A stretch of DNA of 64,000 nucleotides from Epiperipatus broadwayi (lineage: Eukaryota; Onychophora; Udeonychophora; Euonychophora; Peripatidae). This document shows positions 36,898-48,935 of this stretch, in pieces. Every line of letters starts with the position of its first letter. Within the stretch, counting starts at the first letter, position 1. The stretch covers positions 4,296,877 to 4,360,876 of the forward strand of contig JAQFVV010006216.1 of the NCBI GenBank assembly GCA_028023455.1, written 5' to 3'. The position numbers and the translations under genes were made by a program. The notes below the pieces were generated by a model. That model was not told the origin of the DNA. It worked only from the letters and a program-made list of their open reading frames with translations, and made no database searches.

Positions 36898-38847
36898 ATT
36901 ATAGATGATAAATATATATATATATAAATCTAATTTTTTTCCCCCTATTACTCTCATACAGAGTAACTTCAAAATTATACACATTAGCTTCCATTTGTAG
37001 AAACGAAAATAATACATAAAATTTACAATAGACAAAATAATAAAACAAAAATCACAATTTTTTTATCCCATTATGTTAATTAAAGTTCGATAAGTCTGCT
37101 GGAAATTGTTCATTTGCTAAATAAATTCCTAGAAATGGAGATGAAGTTTTGCTCCCACGAAGAATAGAAGTTTCTTGTCCGAGTCAAAAAATAATAATGT
37201 TCTCCAATTATCCTGTCTTGGATTTGTTTAGGCATTTTATTTAAAGCAAAGATGGTTTTCAAATTTCTTCTAAATGGGCAGGTAAAATCTTTAAACTTTC
37301 ACGGCTTTATTGATGACGTATTATTACCCCATGGTACAAACTTTTCAGCAAGCAATCATGATATAAAAATAATATATATTTATTGATTCATTTGCTGCTC
37401 AAGATTTCAATGACAATATTATTTATCAAAACAATTAATTATTGAATATTACTGCAACACACAAATTTAACTAAAATTTGTCTAATCAGCAAATAATTTA
37501 AATCTTCTTACTTTCAAATTATTTCTTTCCCTTCAAACGATTGCTTTAAAATTTCAGGTTTTGATCATTTTGATTAGCATTTTAAAAAATATTTATATAT
37601 TTAAATTCGATCATTCACATCCATTTTGTATTCGAATTTTTTTTTTTTTAAGCAGATAAAAATAATGTTCTATCTTCGACAACAGAAGTTTTTTTAAACA
37701 TTTTAACCTTGACATTTCCTATTGTTTAAATGACGTAATATAAATAAATGGGATTATAAATAAAAATAATTTATAAATATTTTAAATATCATTTCCACAA
37801 ATTTCATCTCCACAAATGGTTTCTATGTGTTTACATTTTAATTCAGTCATTGTTTTTATTTTTTTAAGTTTATGTGTAAGTTTTTTATTTAGTCATCTCC
37901 AATTATTAACATATAATACGTTTTATTCCGGTTAATATACCTATCTGTTTCTCCCTAGTAATTTAATGGCTTTTATTACTTCTTTAGAAATAAAAAGATG
38001 TTTATACTAATGTATATGTTGGAAAGAAAAAAAATGTTAATTTGCCAATTTGCTTGGCAATTTATCGATTAAGCAAATATGTTATGTGGCTCCAATTGGT
38101 AGATTGTCTTAAATAACTGGATGGTGTGGTAGGTTGTAGCTCATCACTACAAACCCCTCCTCTTACAGGGTTAAAATTCTAACTTATGGATAGAATTTTA
38201 TCACTAACATATAAGTACGCGGTTTTTTTTTGTTTTTTTTTAATGCTGGATTGAGTTAGGTTTCAATGAAAGGCTTTAAAAATTTACTCCAATGCTGCTT
38301 AATTTTATTAGCTAGTCTTTCAAAATTACTTTACACTTTCTTTTTATTGTTAAATCATATATCATTTAAAGTGTGATTTGAACTTAAAGTTTTTTTTCTT
38401 CTTATTGATGGTTATGTAGACCAAACAATTAACCGGTAATGTGTCTCTATTTAGATGGCACATAAATTTATTTGTTAGCCTTCATCCTGCTCCTTTTTTG
38501 AGTCTTACTGGATTTTTTTTGAAGGTCTAACTAAATATTAGAGCATCCATTACACTGTATGGATTGACTCTTCTATCTCGGTTAATGTCAAGATAACCCA
38601 ATGCTTTAAAAACATTAACCTGGGTATATCCTCATCAACAAAAAATATATATATAAATATACTATCCCTAGTTATACTTTTTTTTTAAATCACTTCGATA
38701 TAAATATAGATATTTTCTCTGATATTGATTTTATCTCTATGTATTAACTATCACTTCAAGTTATTATTCCAGCTGGTTTGTGCATTCTATAAAGCAACTG
38801 TATGTTCATATGGAGATTCCAAAATATGGTTTTAAGATACGGGCATT
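36898..38847. other. LTR element interior, 3' non-coding part
   Basis: No open frame on the minus strand stands out and I see no envelope-like protein. The TA microsatellite at 36912-36926 and the polypurine-like run next to it are the only recognisable parts. Confidence 0.4.
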
Positions 38848-39105
38848 TTATGTTCCTCGTACCTCTCCTCCAATATCAATCCAATATGCATTATGACCAG
38901 ATTGTTTTACTATTGTAAATGGTCCTTCATATTGATTAAAAAACTTATGGTACATATTATCTTGTGGTTTACTTACATGTGGGTTTTTTATCAAGACTTT
39001 GTCCCCTACTTTAAAATTATGATATATCTTTCCATTTTTATTTTTATTTCTTAGGTCAGCCATTTTCTTGAGCCTTTCATATGCTTGTAATCTTTCCTGT
39101 TCCAC
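38848..39105 (-). pseudogene. Integrase C-terminal tail, Gypsy-type (copy 2)
   Basis: The 85-codon frame reads through HNFKVGDKVLIKNPHVSKP, then HKFFNQYEGPFTIVKQ and NAYWIDIGG. This is the SH3-like/GPY-type region at the end of Ty3/Gypsy integrases, K-V-G-D-x-V-L-I followed by x-x-x-Y-E-G-P-F-x-I. It is intact as a tail but begins without the catalytic core. It lies 425 bp downstream of a second, different version of the same tail, so the element holds two. Confidence 0.75.
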
Positions 39106-39530
39106 ATTTATTTCAGTGGGATATACTGATATAGGTATGAGTTAGTACGCTCATTGATTGTTTTACATATGTGTACTTTTGTTTAAAGAAAAAAATATTA
39201 TATTGGGGTCCATTGCACTCTAATGCTACTAAGTTAACTTTTACCATGTATTTGCTTTTATTGACCATAAATAGTGGTTTAGTGTTAAAAAATTGTAGTT
39301 GCATCTATTTATGCTCTGTTTTTGAACCTTTTTAAAAACAATTTTATATATTCTTTAAAATAATATTTATATAAAAAGGTAAGTAAATTAGCATTAACTT
39401 TCTAGTATTAAGTTTTTTTTTTTTATAGAGTATATTATCTCACAATAAAAATTTATATTCATAAACTTTGAGTTGTCCGGTGTACAAGTTCCAAGTTGCA
39501 ATCTTTGAGGTCCATCCCTTTATAAGATTT

Positions 39531-40490
39531 TTAAGCACTAACATTTCTATGCCTAATGAATGTAAAAGGACCTTCATATGTATTGCATAGTTTATGAAAC
39601 CGGCAATCTCTTTGTTTAGTAATTCCTGATGTGGCATTCTCTACCATGTTCCATTTGTCTTGCCTATCTGGATCATCATGTTGATAGTAGAGTGCATTTA
39701 AATGCCACAGCAAACATATAAAATGATCATATACTTTGTCATTATCAAAATTTCCTAAAGTAGTGTGGTGATTGTGATAACTTATCATGGTTGCAGTCTT
39801 CTGTGTTAACAATATCATATTCTGATAGCTGCTATATAGTTCCTCTCTATCTTGTCCAGAGAATACTTTAATTTTGTTTTGATGGAAAATATGAGTATGC
39901 TGGAATGTTTTTAAATATATATCCAATTCATTTTCCATCTCATCCTCTTTCATGTACTTTTCCATAACACGTTTAAAATATAAGATTGTCTCACATATTG
40001 TGAATTTATTAAGGTGGTTAGCCTTAAGAATTTGAGAGCTTAGTTTTACTTGAGATGTGACAGTATCATCTAACTGTTCTTGTCTCTCTTTATGAGATTC
40101 ATAATCTATCTCAAACCTTATACTATCTCTGGATAGGTTTGTTGAGTAGCTTGAACTCTCTATCTGACTTTGTGAATATAGATGACTTTTTGCCAATGTC
40201 GATATTATTTTCATAGTGTTAATTAGTTGGGTAGGCACTTGTATAGTTGATATTGTAATATCTATGTTAATTTTGAGAGGATCATCCTTTATCTCAGGTA
40301 TTACCTGTTGAGAAAAAATTGATTCTGGGTTGTGGTAATTTATTCCACTGAGATTTTTAGCAACAATCTCCAAATCATTTTCTACTTCAGTTTCAAATTT
40401 TTGACTATCCTGAGTCCTGTGCCTTGTTTCTGTTTGTTGCATTAGCATGATTTCTGAGTCTTGCAAACTCTCTACTTTATTCATTTCCAC
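39531..40490 (-). CDS. 319-codon frame of the LTR element ending in an integrase-like tail
   Basis: This is the longest frame in the window. The first 240 residues are rich in Q, E, S, T and I, with predicted helices (KERQEQLDDTVTSQVKLSSQ; YFKRVMEKYMKEDEMENEL) and no domain I recognise. The last 70 residues contain YYQHDDPDRQDKW, MVENATSG and FHKLCNTYEGPFTFIRHR, which parallel the integrase tail at 38848-39105 (KNPHVS, HKFFNQYEGPFTI). So an unknown body is fused to a tail normally preceded by the integrase core. Either a large in-frame deletion removed the rest of pol or the body is a novel replacement. It follows the gag-like frame after about 180 bp. The tail ends in a stop just where relatives continue. 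Confidence 0.5.
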   Translation of the reverse strand: MEMNKVESLQDSEIMLMQQTETRHRTQDSQKFETEVENDLEIVAKNLSGINYHNPESIFSQQVIPEIKDDPLKINIDITISTIQVPTQLINTMKIISTLAKSHLYSQSQIESSSYSTNLSRDSIRFEIDYESHKERQEQLDDTVTSQVKLSSQILKANHLNKFTICETILYFKRVMEKYMKEDEMENELDIYLKTFQHTHIFHQNKIKVFSGQDREELYSSYQNMILLTQKTATMISYHNHHTTLGNFDNDKVYDHFICLLWHLNALYYQHDDPDRQDKWNMVENATSGITKQRDCRFHKLCNTYEGPFTFIRHRNVSA

Positions 40491-40668
40491 AGTTCTTCCT
40501 GGGTTTAACAGATTTTAATCAATCTCAGTAGGCTGCATTCCCATTCTATATGCCTTTTGGTGTAACTGAGTCTCAATTGCTTCAAATCTTTGATTAGTAG
40601 CTTTCTCCATATGGTCCATTTGGTCCTGAATTCCTTTTATGCCCTCAATTATGGTTCCTAAATTTACA

Positions 40669-41280
40669 TCATTCAGAAGTCTCCAATTCACTAGAACCTA
40701 TCTTTTCCTCCAAATGCTTTACATTTTGACTCATCTCTTCAAAAGATTTGTTATTCCCTTCCACTTCATTATTTAATCGGGAGTGCAATTGCTCAATTTT
40801 GGTATTAATGATATTAAATTCTTCCTGAATTTTTATTTGATGTCTATCCTGTTCAGCAAATACTTCTTCCTTAAAATGTACATGATTTTGTTGTACTTCT
40901 TCATATTTAGTATCTAGTTGGCTGGTGATAGTACGCTGGAATTCTTCCAATCTCTGTTGACACCTTATGTCTTTCTCATCTATCTCTTTCCTCATTTCAA
41001 ACATAGCCTGTTTCAATCCTTTATTATCTTCTTGGACACTATTTAAACCAAAAGATAATCGTTCCATATCTGCAGATAGTTTACTTTCAAATTCCTTCAT
41101 TTTTATATCCATATCAATGTTTAAATTACTGAAACTAGCTGTCATTTCTTCTCTTAAACTACTGTTATTACTATCTATCTTTGCTTCTAATCTACTGTTA
41201 TTGCTATCTATCTTTGCTTCTAATCTACTGTTATTGCTATCCATTTTTGTCTCTAAACTACTGCATATGCCTTCTTTCAT
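40669..41280 (-). CDS. Coiled-coil gag-like frame of the LTR element (second part)
   Basis: The 203-codon frame is almost wholly charged coiled coil. It starts with three near-identical 11-residue repeats (SRLEAKIDSNN), then heptads such as MKEFESKLSADMERLSFGL and QRLEEFQRTITSQLDTKYEE. Long N-terminal coiled coils that drive assembly occur in gag proteins of several invertebrate Gypsy lineages; no capsid domain or CCHC zinc knuckle is visible. It overlaps the upstream frame (41258-41593) by 23 bases in a different frame at a run of seven A. One base more or less, or a +1 shift, would make one gag frame of about 310 residues. Its own ATG is also usable. Confidence 0.55.
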   Translation of the reverse strand: MKEGICSSLETKMDSNNSRLEAKIDSNNSRLEAKIDSNNSSLREEMTASFSNLNIDMDIKMKEFESKLSADMERLSFGLNSVQEDNKGLKQAMFEMRKEIDEKDIRCQQRLEEFQRTITSQLDTKYEEVQQNHVHFKEEVFAEQDRHQIKIQEEFNIINTKIEQLHSRLNNEVEGNNKSFEEMSQNVKHLEEKIGSSELETSE

Positions 41281-41593
41281 TTTTTTCCATCATAGTCTGG
41301 AACATTAGTTGCATGGCCATCATATTCTCTATAGTTTGTGTTATTTCAACTCGGGGTATTTGAGTAACGTCATTAGTGTGGGTTTCTTGAGTTTGAAAAT
41401 CTATCTGGCTTTCTTTCTGCATCTGTTGGAAATGTTCAGTTTCGGTTGTTGACCCCCCAGATGCTTGGCTATACTTAGCTTCTTTCTCAACAACAGTGGT
41501 ACTCATTTCTATTTCACTATCACTACTACTATCTGATTCTGGTAAATGCTTAGGATCCATATTTAATAAATATTTCTTACTTCTGGTTAACAT
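41258..41593 (-). CDS. N-terminal part of gag-like frame of the LTR element
   Basis: The 111-codon frame starts MLTRSKKYLLNMDPK, is acidic and low-complexity (SDSSSDSEIEM) and ends with MMAMQLMFQTMMEKNERR, the amphipathic start of a coiled coil (M-Q-L-M-F-Q-x-M-M-E-K) typical of the gag start in this type of element. It begins about 510 bp inside the primer-binding site and continues in another frame in 40669-41280, so it is one half of a broken or frameshifted gag. Confidence 0.55.
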   Translation of the reverse strand: MLTRSKKYLLNMDPKHLPESDSSSDSEIEMSTTVVEKEAKYSQASGGSTTETEHFQQMQKESQIDFQTQETHTNDVTQIPRVEITQTIENMMAMQLMFQTMMEKNERRHMQ

Positions 41594-42106
41594 TAAAATT
41601 TCATTTATAAATTTTAAATATATTATTTGGTTTTATTAATACAAATGAATATATATATACCATAGGGTTTTATATGTCATCTTTTTGCCTTTAGTTTAGA
41701 TTTCCCTTATGTATGTAACTTTTATTTCCCTTTTTTTAAAAAAAAAAAACCTGATCTTTTATTTTCCCAGACTCATCTATTTTAACTATGTTTAATCAAT
41801 GATTTTTACTTAATTGTTGGTCTCGGCTCATTTCATTATCCATATCCCTCAAATTTCACTTACCATTCTAAATAATAATTTTTATTTAATAAAACTATTT
41901 ATAATAAAAAGAAATATTAAATACACTTTTCAAAGCTGTAATTATATGAATCAATTATTTGTTAGATGTGTAATTTTATAGAGGTTGTATATATGCAAAA
42001 ACGATTTAAGATAAAAAAAATAATTTCAAACTAAAAAAAATATTATTATTATTATTATTATTTTATGAGTTCAATAGCTGGATCTCCTTGGAGACTTGCT
42101 ATTCAT

Positions 42107-42124
42107 GCCCCACGTTGGGTGCCA
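42107..42124 (-). promoter_or_regulatory. Primer-binding site, tRNA-Lys type
   Basis: On the minus strand the 18 bases TGGCACCCAACGTGGGGC start two bases after the end of the 5' LTR. They are complementary to the 3' end of tRNA-Lys (the lysine 1,2 type) with one mismatch (A for G at the fifth base). Two-base spacing is usual for retroviruses and Gypsy elements. This fixes the element's orientation. Confidence 0.9.
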
Positions 42125-42126
42125 GA

Positions 42127-43182
42127 TGTAACAGGCTGGTGGATTCCATAAGAGATAGGGGGAGCGCATCTTACTAAGGTTGGACTTTGGGTCTTCAGAT
42201 AGGATGCAAGTGATTACGCGATGAAATACATAACCTATGATTGTACCTACTTCTAATAGACTATCTCTACCTATTTTTATTAACTTAGATACAATTTGGG
42301 TCAGTTCATCCAATTCTCACCCCTTTCTAGCCGCATTATACCATAGTATTCAAACTCAGGGAGTAATTGCCTGAGCTCTCTTATCAGGGAAGGAGATCAC
42401 ACTAATAGTAGTTATTGCATTTCTATATAAGTAATAATTAATTACCAAAAATCAATTAAGCATAAGATATATAAAAAATATGTATGTGCAGTATAAGTAT
42501 ATATGTATTAAAAGTTATAATAAATGACTTAAATATGTATATGTATTTCCTCCATCATAGTAATAATATTAATAGGTGTAAAACTAAATAAGATAATAAT
42601 GTTTATAATGGGTATGTGAATAATGAAGAACTATAAAGCTTTATGGTGGATATTGAAATAATGATGAGTTAGAGACCAGATTAAAATAACGAATTATATA
42701 AACATTTATTGATTAACAAATAAAAATATAAAATATGAATAACAATTAAATCTGATACATGTAATTGATTTTGTCAAGAATGAATCTCTACCACATCGAT
42801 ATCTATAATGATATTAATAAAAATAAAACCCTTGCCCTAAATCCAATGCTAGAACTTCATGTACTTGACTAATTATTTACAATAACGAATATATAAAATT
42901 ATAATATGTATATGTGATTTCGATTTTAACTGGCTAGTTTAAAATATGTATACAAGCAACAACAACAAAAAAATATTTGTTGTCTAGATAAATCAATGAT
43001 TATAAATCATTGATTTATAAAAACAATACAAAAGTAAGCTTAATTAATAATAATAAAAAAATCTATCATTGTGTTTTGCTTAATATAAGATATTAAAATT
43101 TCTTACCTCCTAATTCCCTATATGTTGTCAAAAGTCAGTCAGATGGGGCGGTCAAAACTATTAATTTTTTTATTCTTATACA
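42127..43182 (-). repeat. 5' LTR of the Gypsy-type element
   Basis: Read on the minus strand it starts TGTATAAG and ends GTTACA, so it has TG...CA ends. It is 1056 bp long and about 3% different from the 3' LTR in the part compared. The embedded 80-codon frame at its end is shared by both LTRs and is not a gene. Confidence 0.9.
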
Positions 43183-46100
43183 ATGGTTGAAAACAATAAT
43201 GAAATGATTATATTGCCATAATAAACATTATGTTGTATTATCATAAATAAATTTACTAATATATTCTAGCAATATAAAAAATAAACATGAATTTCAGATT
43301 TCCAAAGATACTAATGATTTTTCTGATGATAAAATAGAGATATACTGATAAAATAAACATTATATGTATTATTATAAATAAATCAATTAACACAATCTAG
43401 CTACATAAAAAATAAACATGAATTTCAGTTAATCAAAAATATGAATAAACTTGTTGACAGCAGATACTTATAACTATTTTATTTTTGTAAAAAAATGTGA
43501 TTGCAGTATCCTATATGTTGATGGTATAAAAGCCAATATTATATCAATATATCTCAAATTAATCTTGGATAATAAATGAGAGATGAATAACCGCTTTCTA
43601 TAATGTCAAATTTAAAATTTACTACACTTTGAATGTTATTAACCATTACCATAATACAAATAATTTGGATTTTTATTCTATATATATCAATTAAGAAAGA
43701 TATGCCAATCATATAAAATAGACTAGAATTACAACACATATTTTAATAGTGATATTAGCGATTAAGCCAATGCACATGCGCTTTAAAGATAAATTATAAA
43801 TGAATAGTCTCACTTATATTTTGCATAATGACAAAAGGTTCATTTATAACTAAATTAAAGCCAATGTATTTTACTTCCAAAGTGAGAAAGTTGTTACCAC
43901 ATATAATTTATAATCTATTTAAATAATATAACAGTAAATACTCTTACAAAAGGCAGAGACCACTATAAATCCATTTTAATAACCTTAACTAAATACTAAT
44001 TTACAAATATTATAATGGTCAGCCAAATAAACTCTTAAATGAAACTGATTCCCAATATAATCACTAGCTGCTTGAATTGTTGGAGAAGAAAAATACTACA
44101 GGATTAATATTTAAGAAAAATGTATACAACTCTTGATAGTTCAGTCAGATGCCACTAAATAGTAGCAGAACCTAGAAGATGATTTAGATTGGGTTTAAAT
44201 CCTAATTTTATTGGACATATACCTTCTAGTTTGGGTTTTCTTGATGTATGGAGGGAATTCTGACAAATATTCTTCAATACTATAAAAATAAATTAGCAAT
44301 AAAAATATATATATATTACGTTTGAAGGTTCATTCTTTCTAACCTTTTCTCCATTTCAGTCCATAATCATCATATAATCTAATTATTTCTGCATAGATCA
44401 GGAGCCCATGATTCTATCTAATCTATATATTGAATGAAATACCAATAAAGATATTAAGTATGAAATAATATTAATTTAATAAATATTATAATAAATTTAT
44501 TAAAATGTTAAACTGTTTACAATGTCGCCATTGGTTTATGAGCCAAGATCTTCTACTTCAATTCAATATAACAATTGCTTTGATTTTTCAAAGAAGTTAC
44601 TTTTCTTCTACCAGATTCACGATGACATTATTCAATTATAACAGGTTTTTAAAATGAGGTTAACTTTTATTTCTATATTTCCCACATAGTTTTTTTATTT
44701 AATTAATTGATTTTCTGGTTTAAAAATTCTAACACACATTATCTTGTTGATTCTAATGGAACTCTAACAAACATTGTGAGCACATGTGCGTGTATTCATG
44801 ACCTTGAAGTACATTGTATTGGAAATGAATTTTATTTAAACATTTTATACATTCTCTCCTTGTTGATATGATTTCTTCTTCATAACTTTAAATTATCTGA
44901 ATCATCTCAGAGCATTATCATAAAAGTATTACCTACATTGCATAACACAATCAAAACATATCAGCATTGGAAATACTTTATATGAATAGAAATAAACAAT
45001 AAAATCATTAATATTTAAATGCAAGTATATTGTCTATCCTGAATTTAATGTAATTAGAAGAAATTTGAACTCAGACTTTCAAGCTCTTTGCAACTATCCA
45101 TTCCATTTTATAAAACCAATATACATTATCACATACATGTGAAAAAGATAAATGATCTCCAAATATACTTATTTTGTGTTGAAAGTCTGAATTCAAATCC
45201 GTTTTAAATAAAATCATTAATATATATACTCATGTCATTAATCAACATTCGTCACATTTAACCATATATATATAAGAAAATGCAAACCTTGCAAAATAAC
45301 AATTAAAATATTTTCTGAAAGATGCACAAACAGGGTTCCATTATCTGCATATGGCTAATAAAAATAATTTTATCATCAATACAATATTTATTACTCAAAC
45401 ATATAAATAGGATTCATGGTGTAGGCTATGCTAACTGTCCACAAAAATTACATAAAAATAAATCCATGGAAAACTTTTCTTTTAATTCAAATGAGTGGAC
45501 ATGGTAGTATATCCACTGACAAATAAATAATAGATAGTTACTTTATAATCAATACTATATCCTAAGATAAATGCAAATACAACTCTGCATTTAATTCTTT
45601 AAGTACATTCCTCAATCCCTCTGATATTCAAAATGTTCAAGCTCAAGGAGTTATACATATTAATGCCTAAAAAGTATGTGATTTGTTTACAACATACTGT
45701 TAGTATTCTATGAGAATAAATAAAATAACTATATTATATAATTAAGCATGTAATATTAAATATAGCATAATTAATCCAAATTATTTGCAGTACTATGCAG
45801 CAAATTATAAATGATTATTATTATAAAAAAAAATCTAATTATTTGATATTTTCTATCTTGTTAACTTTATTTTATTTAATTAAAATATGGTCATAAATAA
45901 TTTTAGATATTTCTAATATTGATATAAATTTCTGCAATTAATAACTCAATTCATTTCCAAAAACAGGGACTCACAGAATTGAATTTTGCATTATACATGT
46001 ACATTTACACACATATCTTAAAAGCACTAATATTCTAGTAATTAAGACATTTATTACATTTTGTACATTAAGGTTAACTTAATTCTATTCTAATAATTAA

Positions 46101-48935
46101 AACATTTATTTAAACCTAAGTGATTTTTATAAAGCTTATTTTTAATTAAACTTTCAATTTTTTTACTCTCATATCTGTTAATAAAATAATACTATCTTTC
46201 ACAATATAATAGACAAATAACTATATATATATATATATATACTATAAAAAAATACATTTGAAGATTTTTCATTTTATTTATTTATTTTATTATTTGTTTT
46301 TTTTAACTGCAATTAAATCATTATGGTAAGCAGTATGATTACTTTTTGATACTCTCTTCCTATTTCTGTGCATATTCTTAAGGATTTCGCAGTGTATTTT
46401 TAAGGGAACATAATACATAAAAAAAAAAAAAAAATCATTATATCAAATAAAGAAATATAAGACTATATAAAAAGGAAACTCTTTTTTTCCTAAACATTAG
46501 GCATCTATTCCTAAGTCTTTTAATAATATATTCCTTTTCTTTTCTAAAGTTTACACATGAAAGTCTATATAAAATACATATAAGTAAATAACCCACAGTT
46601 TGGAATCCTTGGCTGGGATTTCCAGGTGATCTTTGAGTCCCCATTTAAATTGTCTCTGAATTCCAGCAGTATTTAAAGTTATTGCCAATTTTATTATTCT
46701 TGTGCAAGGAAGTATATATTCGACAAACATTGTAGTATTGTAAATTTTTGAAAGTCAGTTAATTCTCATAATTAGTTTGGAGATGATTCATAATAGGCAG
46801 ATATGGAAGATAATATTCTGGATATTACTTTGACTGAGGCAGACAATCCAAGAAAGAGAGATCCTATGGTTTTTTTTCATTTACTTATTTATGTCTTCTT
46901 TTCCATTTAGCAATTATTTTAGCTGTCATTGAAGTTTTTTCTGATAGTTCTTTTCCAAATTATCTCTGTTGTGGAGAGAAATCAATGAAAAATAATAGTC
47001 TCACTACCTCCTAGAAGTGGCAGCAGGGTGAATAAATAAAACAAGTCATTTTTGATCTTTATATAATTTCATAATAATTATCCTATTTTTTATCATCTTA
47101 TATGAAATTTGATGAACAAGTTACCAGATGGCATTACATACAATTAACATAATTATACTATGTTTCAAAAACACTGTTACTAAAACTATTTAATTAAAAC
47201 TTTGATCTTGAATTTAACTACTTACGATATGAGTTTCAAGAATACATTTAATTATTTAAAGACTTAATTAAGACTCTGACTTTAAATCTTTCATAATGAA
47301 TCCCAATTAAATTTGTTCAATAACAACAACAAAAAACTTGATTAAGGAAAAAAACCCTACTTAGAATTTACTTAAAATTTAAAAATGAACTTAAACTTTT
47401 ATATTATTTAAACCCAAGTTGGAAATTGTACCTTACACATCCTTGCATACATATATAAATAATTTGTATTTGTGCAGTCCATAGTTATCAACTGAATTTT
47501 AAATTATTATCCTGAAGTATAATTTAAGCTGCAGTTATGACCAAAAAAAAAAAACTGCTATTAATCTCTCCACTTTTGACTTACTTTATGCCACTCTCTA
47601 TAGTATCACATTTAAAGTTTAATACAATGTTAATATTAAGATCCATTTTCATCATCATTAATAATCACTCTTAAATAAATAAGGTAATTTGATCTCAAGA
47701 AGAAAAAAACCAAGAATATATAGATAGGTAAAAACCATAAATACAACTATATATATATATAACCTGAAAGTACTTCGATCTGTTTATTAGACATTTTGAG
47801 ATTCTGCCCTTTTAACTTCTGCAACAAATATTTCTTTCTATATAACTTCAACATACTTTGCCCAATTGTAATTTGCCTTGGTATTCTATCTTCATCTGGC
47901 CTAACTGCAGTTTTCTCTGATATCCCATCTTCACCCCACACCCCATCTATTTAGAATCTCTTTGAAATAATATTTATAACACAACTTTATGGAATATGCC
48001 TCTTTTGAAAAAAAATCATGCTCATATTCAAGGTAAAATATTTTTGTTTTTTTCAGAAAATTTGATATTATTTATTTAGAGATATGCACTTACAATAAAA
48101 GATTGAATATCATAAGATCTAATAAATTTATCAAATAATCATACCATTTCAGAACTTTATAAAACATCTTTTAATAAAAAAATTTCATTACCTTTATGTT
48201 ATGATAACAAAAGATCTATGTTTCATTTTTTTATAATGTATTTTGCTGAATAAAAAGACATTAATTTAACTGAAACGATCATTTTCACTATAAAGAAATA
48301 TCCTATTTTTAATAAGTTAAATGAAGCAGTTAGTAAAATTGAAGTGTGTTCCATATCAACATCCAAAAAATCTACTAAAATAATTTAAAATGATTCTCAT
48401 TCTTAAGCTGACAATTTTCCAAACTAGATGTTGATGAAAATTTTTTTTCATTAATAAGTAATAAAGTATATGTTTTTTTAAACCATTAACTATTATATCT
48501 CAATCTTTCTAGACTACATCAAACATTAAGAACATTTTATATATCACTCTTTGAATTGACAAGAATAACATTCATATACTTTAAATATAGAAATAAAAAA
48601 AATGAGTTTTTGTTATTACTTTTAATCAGTTCAAATTAAAAAATCCATCTTCAAATTTATATTGCAATTTGATGCCTACTTTATAACCGGTCACAAAAAA
48701 TCTATAATAAAATTAAGTGTCCCTATTTAAAACAACAATTTTATTTAAAATAACTCAGATTTTTCCACTATTAGTAATAATACTTTCTTTCATAATATCA
48801 TATAAAAAAGAATGTAAAATGAATAAACTATGGTGGCAGCCATCCAATTTCAATCATTGCTATATATACCTTTGATTAACAGAATCAATACCTTAACTAA
48901 ATAAAAAAAAAGCAATATGTAAATCCCACTTTTTC
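43183..48935. other. Intronic AT-rich stretch with one inverted repeat
   Basis: No gene is visible. An inverted pair (TTTGAACTCAGACTTTCAA at about 45066 and TTGAAAGTCTGAATTCAAA at about 45179) flanks about 95 bp. Its left part resembles the start of the hammerhead family 2 unit at 63264 (GGATTTGAACTCAGATTTTC), without the ribozyme core. A TA microsatellite lies at 46222-46241. Confidence 0.45.

Larger units (their letters stand above)
35842..43182 (-). mobile_element. Ty3/Gypsy-type LTR retrotransposon, pol-depleted (non-autonomous)
   Basis: Two direct LTRs of 1056 bp flank an internal region of about 5.2 kb. In the first 340 bp they differ at about 11 positions, roughly 3%. All gag-like frames, the primer-binding site and the integrase tails point to minus-strand orientation, so the 5' LTR is on the right. 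Order in the element's direction: 5' LTR, primer-binding site, gag-like frame, a 319-codon frame ending in an integrase tail, a second integrase tail, about 2 kb of non-coding DNA, 3' LTR. Protease, reverse transcriptase, RNase H and the integrase core are missing. No clear target-site duplication is visible (left flank ends ATATT, right flank starts ATGGT). Confidence 0.9.

Noticed and set aside
41181-41363. Plus-strand frames over the gag region (40967-41308, 41181-41363)
   Set aside because: They are antisense shadows of the repeated gag coiled coil, rich in L, Y and C.
46222-46241. TA microsatellites here and at several other places (for example 14955, 26636, 36912) as functional sites
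   Set aside because: They are expected low-complexity tracts in DNA this AT-rich.
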